From Meandrina meandrites (lineage: Eukaryota > Cnidaria > Anthozoa > Scleractinia > Meandrinidae), in NCBI GenBank assembly GCA_963693305.1, contig OY855906.1:25683289-25747288 (forward strand): a stretch of 64,000 bases of DNA, in the 5' to 3' direction. Shown one piece after another: positions 63,301 through 64,000 of the stretch (position 1 is its first letter; each line of letters begins with the position of its first letter). The notes under the pieces were generated by a model that was given only the letters and a program-made list of their open reading frames with translations, was not told the DNA's origin and did no database searches. The position numbers were made by a program, and so were the translations under genes.

Positions 63301-63964
63301 CATCTGGAAAAACATAATGCATGCATGTGTTCCCGCACGCAACAGTGATGCAAGCGGGAAGTCGAAAGTCGCTTGCTTCTAAAAGCAAACGTACCATGCT
63401 TATTTAAATAAAACTTGGCCGACCTTTTCAAGACTGTGGTATTACTTACCAGTATACTTCATCTGCAACCTTTTGTTATCTTTCCATCAGAAAATATTTA
63501 TGAAGTTATTTTTCTGTACATTGAAATATTCTTGAAGTGTTACGGCAGCACTTCACTTCTCATTGAGAACTTCTAGTTGTAATTATAAAAGGCCTCATGT
63601 TAATTTCTGATAAACCCCTATTAAGAAGCCAACCTCTATTAAGAAGCCAGTTTGCCATTTCCCTGAGGGTGGCCACTTAATAGGGGTTCTACTGTACTAA
63701 ACAATTAATTTCTCTCCTACCCCCATCCCCTATTCAAACTATATATGTTGATGAGAGGTTAACCATATTAATTTTTGCATTATAACCAAAATTAAGAGCT
63801 TTATAGGATGATTAAAGAATTTAATCTAAAAGGCACTGATAGCAATTATAATCTTTCCTTAAATTATGCAGCTGTGAGAGGACCATATTTTAATAAATAA
63901 ACAACATGAACTCACTTGTCTCGAAACATTTTCTGACATCTAAGTTGTCAACAATTTCTTCAAC
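44113..63964 (-). CDS. ABCG-family half transporter, copy B (5' end off the right edge)
   Basis: Second copy of the ABCG gene. Visible exons in order of translation: 63964-63916, 62423-62388, 62027-61963, 61795-61634, 61534-61441, 60189-60129, 59372-58517, 57996-57913, 56880-56823, 56019-55805, 52665-52457, 44302-44113; they match copy A exons 4-15. Every splice site is kept and every exon has the same length except exon 10, which is one codon longer. Signature, Walker B, Glu, H-loop and all membrane segments are present, so it looks functional. Exons 1-3, with Walker A, lie outside. The last intron is about 8.2 kb against 0.8 kb in copy A because three segments were inserted. A handful of amino-acid changes separate the copies. 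Confidence 0.9.
44498..46222. other. B-only segment of about 1.7 kb with a 155-bp tandem duplication
   Basis: Absent from copy A near 9222. Contains a poly-C/poly-A run (44630-44670) and two tandem copies (about 44965-45115 and 45120-45285) of a unit with ttccacaaaattaacactca. No TIRs or target duplication seen, so it could equally be a deletion from A. No gene. Confidence 0.5.
46645..49782. mobile_element. 3.1-kb TIR DNA element, copy B only
   Basis: About 40-bp inverted ends beginning CAGTCCAGTTTATCC, flanked by TTGAT at 46640-46644 and 49783-49787; copy A near 9650 has the empty site. Each end carries an ATGGCGG-like start (aagatggccgccgactcggc at 46903; minus-strand atggcggacgctgcggtggc near 49665), but no transposase is visible. 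A SINE is nested at 48228-48525, and a MITE with gtcgtttcgcctacaag ends at about 49232-49460. Superfamily not determined. Confidence 0.82.
48228..48525 (-). mobile_element. tRNA-derived SINE, family 2 (nested)
   Basis: On the minus strand it starts gggaggcgcggtggcctaat, with box A at about 48494-48513 and box B ggttcgagccc at 48461-48471, then a body with gatggactagcatccc. Target duplication TGACCATGG (48219-48227, 48532-48540). Inserted into the 3.1 kb element. Body resembles the broadly distributed metazoan SINEs with a conserved centre (recollection, not searched). Confidence 0.85.
50150..50600 (+). pseudogene. THAP zinc-finger remnant of the Kolobok-like element
   Basis: Reads [15 protein letters not shown], then an in-frame [38 protein letters not shown] and [12 protein letters not shown]. 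The C-x(4-5)-C, FKFP, W, C..HF and AVP elements are the THAP (C2CH) signature. The frame then shifts in a poly-T run. Broken by one stop and one frameshift. Confidence 0.8.
51519..52178. mobile_element. Nested foldback MITE at TTAA
   Basis: Ends GGTGGCTC / GAGCCACC between TTAA at 51515-51518 and 52179-52182. The two halves are inverted copies meeting near 51850 (ctgtaggtaggg / cctacctacag), and the left half also ends in its own GAGCCACCTTAA near 51827-51838, so it is an inverted dimer. Confidence 0.75.
53112..53385. repeat. MITE families 1 and 2, copy B
   Basis: Counterpart of 10471-10731: family 1 (53112-53221), family 2 (53229-53385). Confidence 0.65.
53453..54450. mobile_element. 998-bp TTAA element, copy B only
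   Basis: Inverted ends ACACGGAGCGA, flanked by TTAA (53449-53452, 54451-54454); copy A near 10796 is empty. A 103-codon plus-strand frame (53696-54007) is not recognised. Confidence 0.8.
54822..55757. mobile_element. 936-bp TA element with ~320-bp inverted repeats, copy B only
   Basis: Ends CAGTCGAAACCGAAGAAGCG, arms about 54822-55140 and 55440-55757 near identical, TA at both flanks, empty site in copy A near 11171. Unique centre of about 300 bp. Tc1-mariner-type non-autonomous element by target. Confidence 0.85.
57488..57775. repeat. 26-bp minisatellite, copy B
   Basis: Same minisatellite as 12988-13377 but rearranged: it has a higher-order duplication that includes gatgttagtgccattccagc variants not seen in copy A. 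Confidence 0.88.
58314..58510 (+). mobile_element. tRNA-derived SINE, family 1, copy B
   Basis: Same insertion as 13921-14115, at the same place beside exon 10. Confidence 0.73.
62821..63085 (-). mobile_element. tRNA-derived SINE, family 2, copy B ABCG intron
   Basis: Same family as 48228-48525, with a T-rich 3' tail on the minus strand. Target duplication TCTAAGACCTAAA at 62806-62818 and 63086-63098; copy A near 18515 has the empty site. Very recent insertion. Confidence 0.88.
63099..63915. other. ABCG copy B intron, no gene
   Basis: Matches 18520-23896 of copy A without its two large insertions. Contains a repeat end (ggccacttaataggggttct near 63672) also present in A near 19765. Confidence 0.7.
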
Positions 63965-64000
63965 CTATAAAAATACATACAATTTATTTGTAAGTTGTCA

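Overview
This is an intron-rich, AT-rich animal genome segment packed with transposable elements. Three things point to a cnidarian, most likely a stony coral (inference, no search run): a secreted-type gene with PAN, EGF and C-type lectin domains, an RTE-like LINE, and many palindromic MITE-type repeats. All multi-exon genes with reconstructable structures are on the minus strand. I rebuilt them by hand from GT/AG splice sites and reading phase.

The window is dominated by a tandem segmental duplication with a start-to-start period of about 39.7 kb. Copy A occupies 1-24000 and is aligned again, nearly base for base, by copy B at 39717-64000. The material at 24000-39716 appears only once here. 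Each unit carries two neighbouring minus-strand genes. The first is a half-size ABCG transporter: copy A is complete at 8846-29709 (15 coding exons, 814 codons plus stop with every phase closing), and copy B runs from 44113 past the right edge (12 exons visible). The second, immediately downstream, is a PAN-EGF-EGF-EGF-C-type lectin gene: copy B at 37419-40559, while copy A has only its 5' exons at 65-845 and runs off the left edge. All visible exons of both copies are open, and the compared exons are almost identical.

The two copies differ mainly by mobile elements, and comparison with the empty site gives exact boundaries. Only in A: an intact RTE-like LINE (2052-5343), a 0.5 kb TIR element (18758-19260) and a 3.9 kb foldback element (19831-23726). 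Only in B: a 3.1 kb TIR element (46645-49782), a Kolobok-like TTAA element with a broken THAP domain (49939-52445), a 1.0 kb TTAA element (53453-54450), a 0.94 kb palindrome (54822-55757) and a tRNA-derived SINE (62821-63085). Such a pattern fits either a recent duplication or two allelic haplotypes joined end to end in the assembly.

Between the units (29800-37400) lie a MITE next to the ABCG promoter, several palindromic MITEs, an orphan terminal exon of a flavin amine oxidase on the plus strand (31214-31478), and the decayed C-terminal part of a hAT transposase (31675-32460). I saw no CRISPR, rRNA, free-standing tRNA or bacterial-type features.
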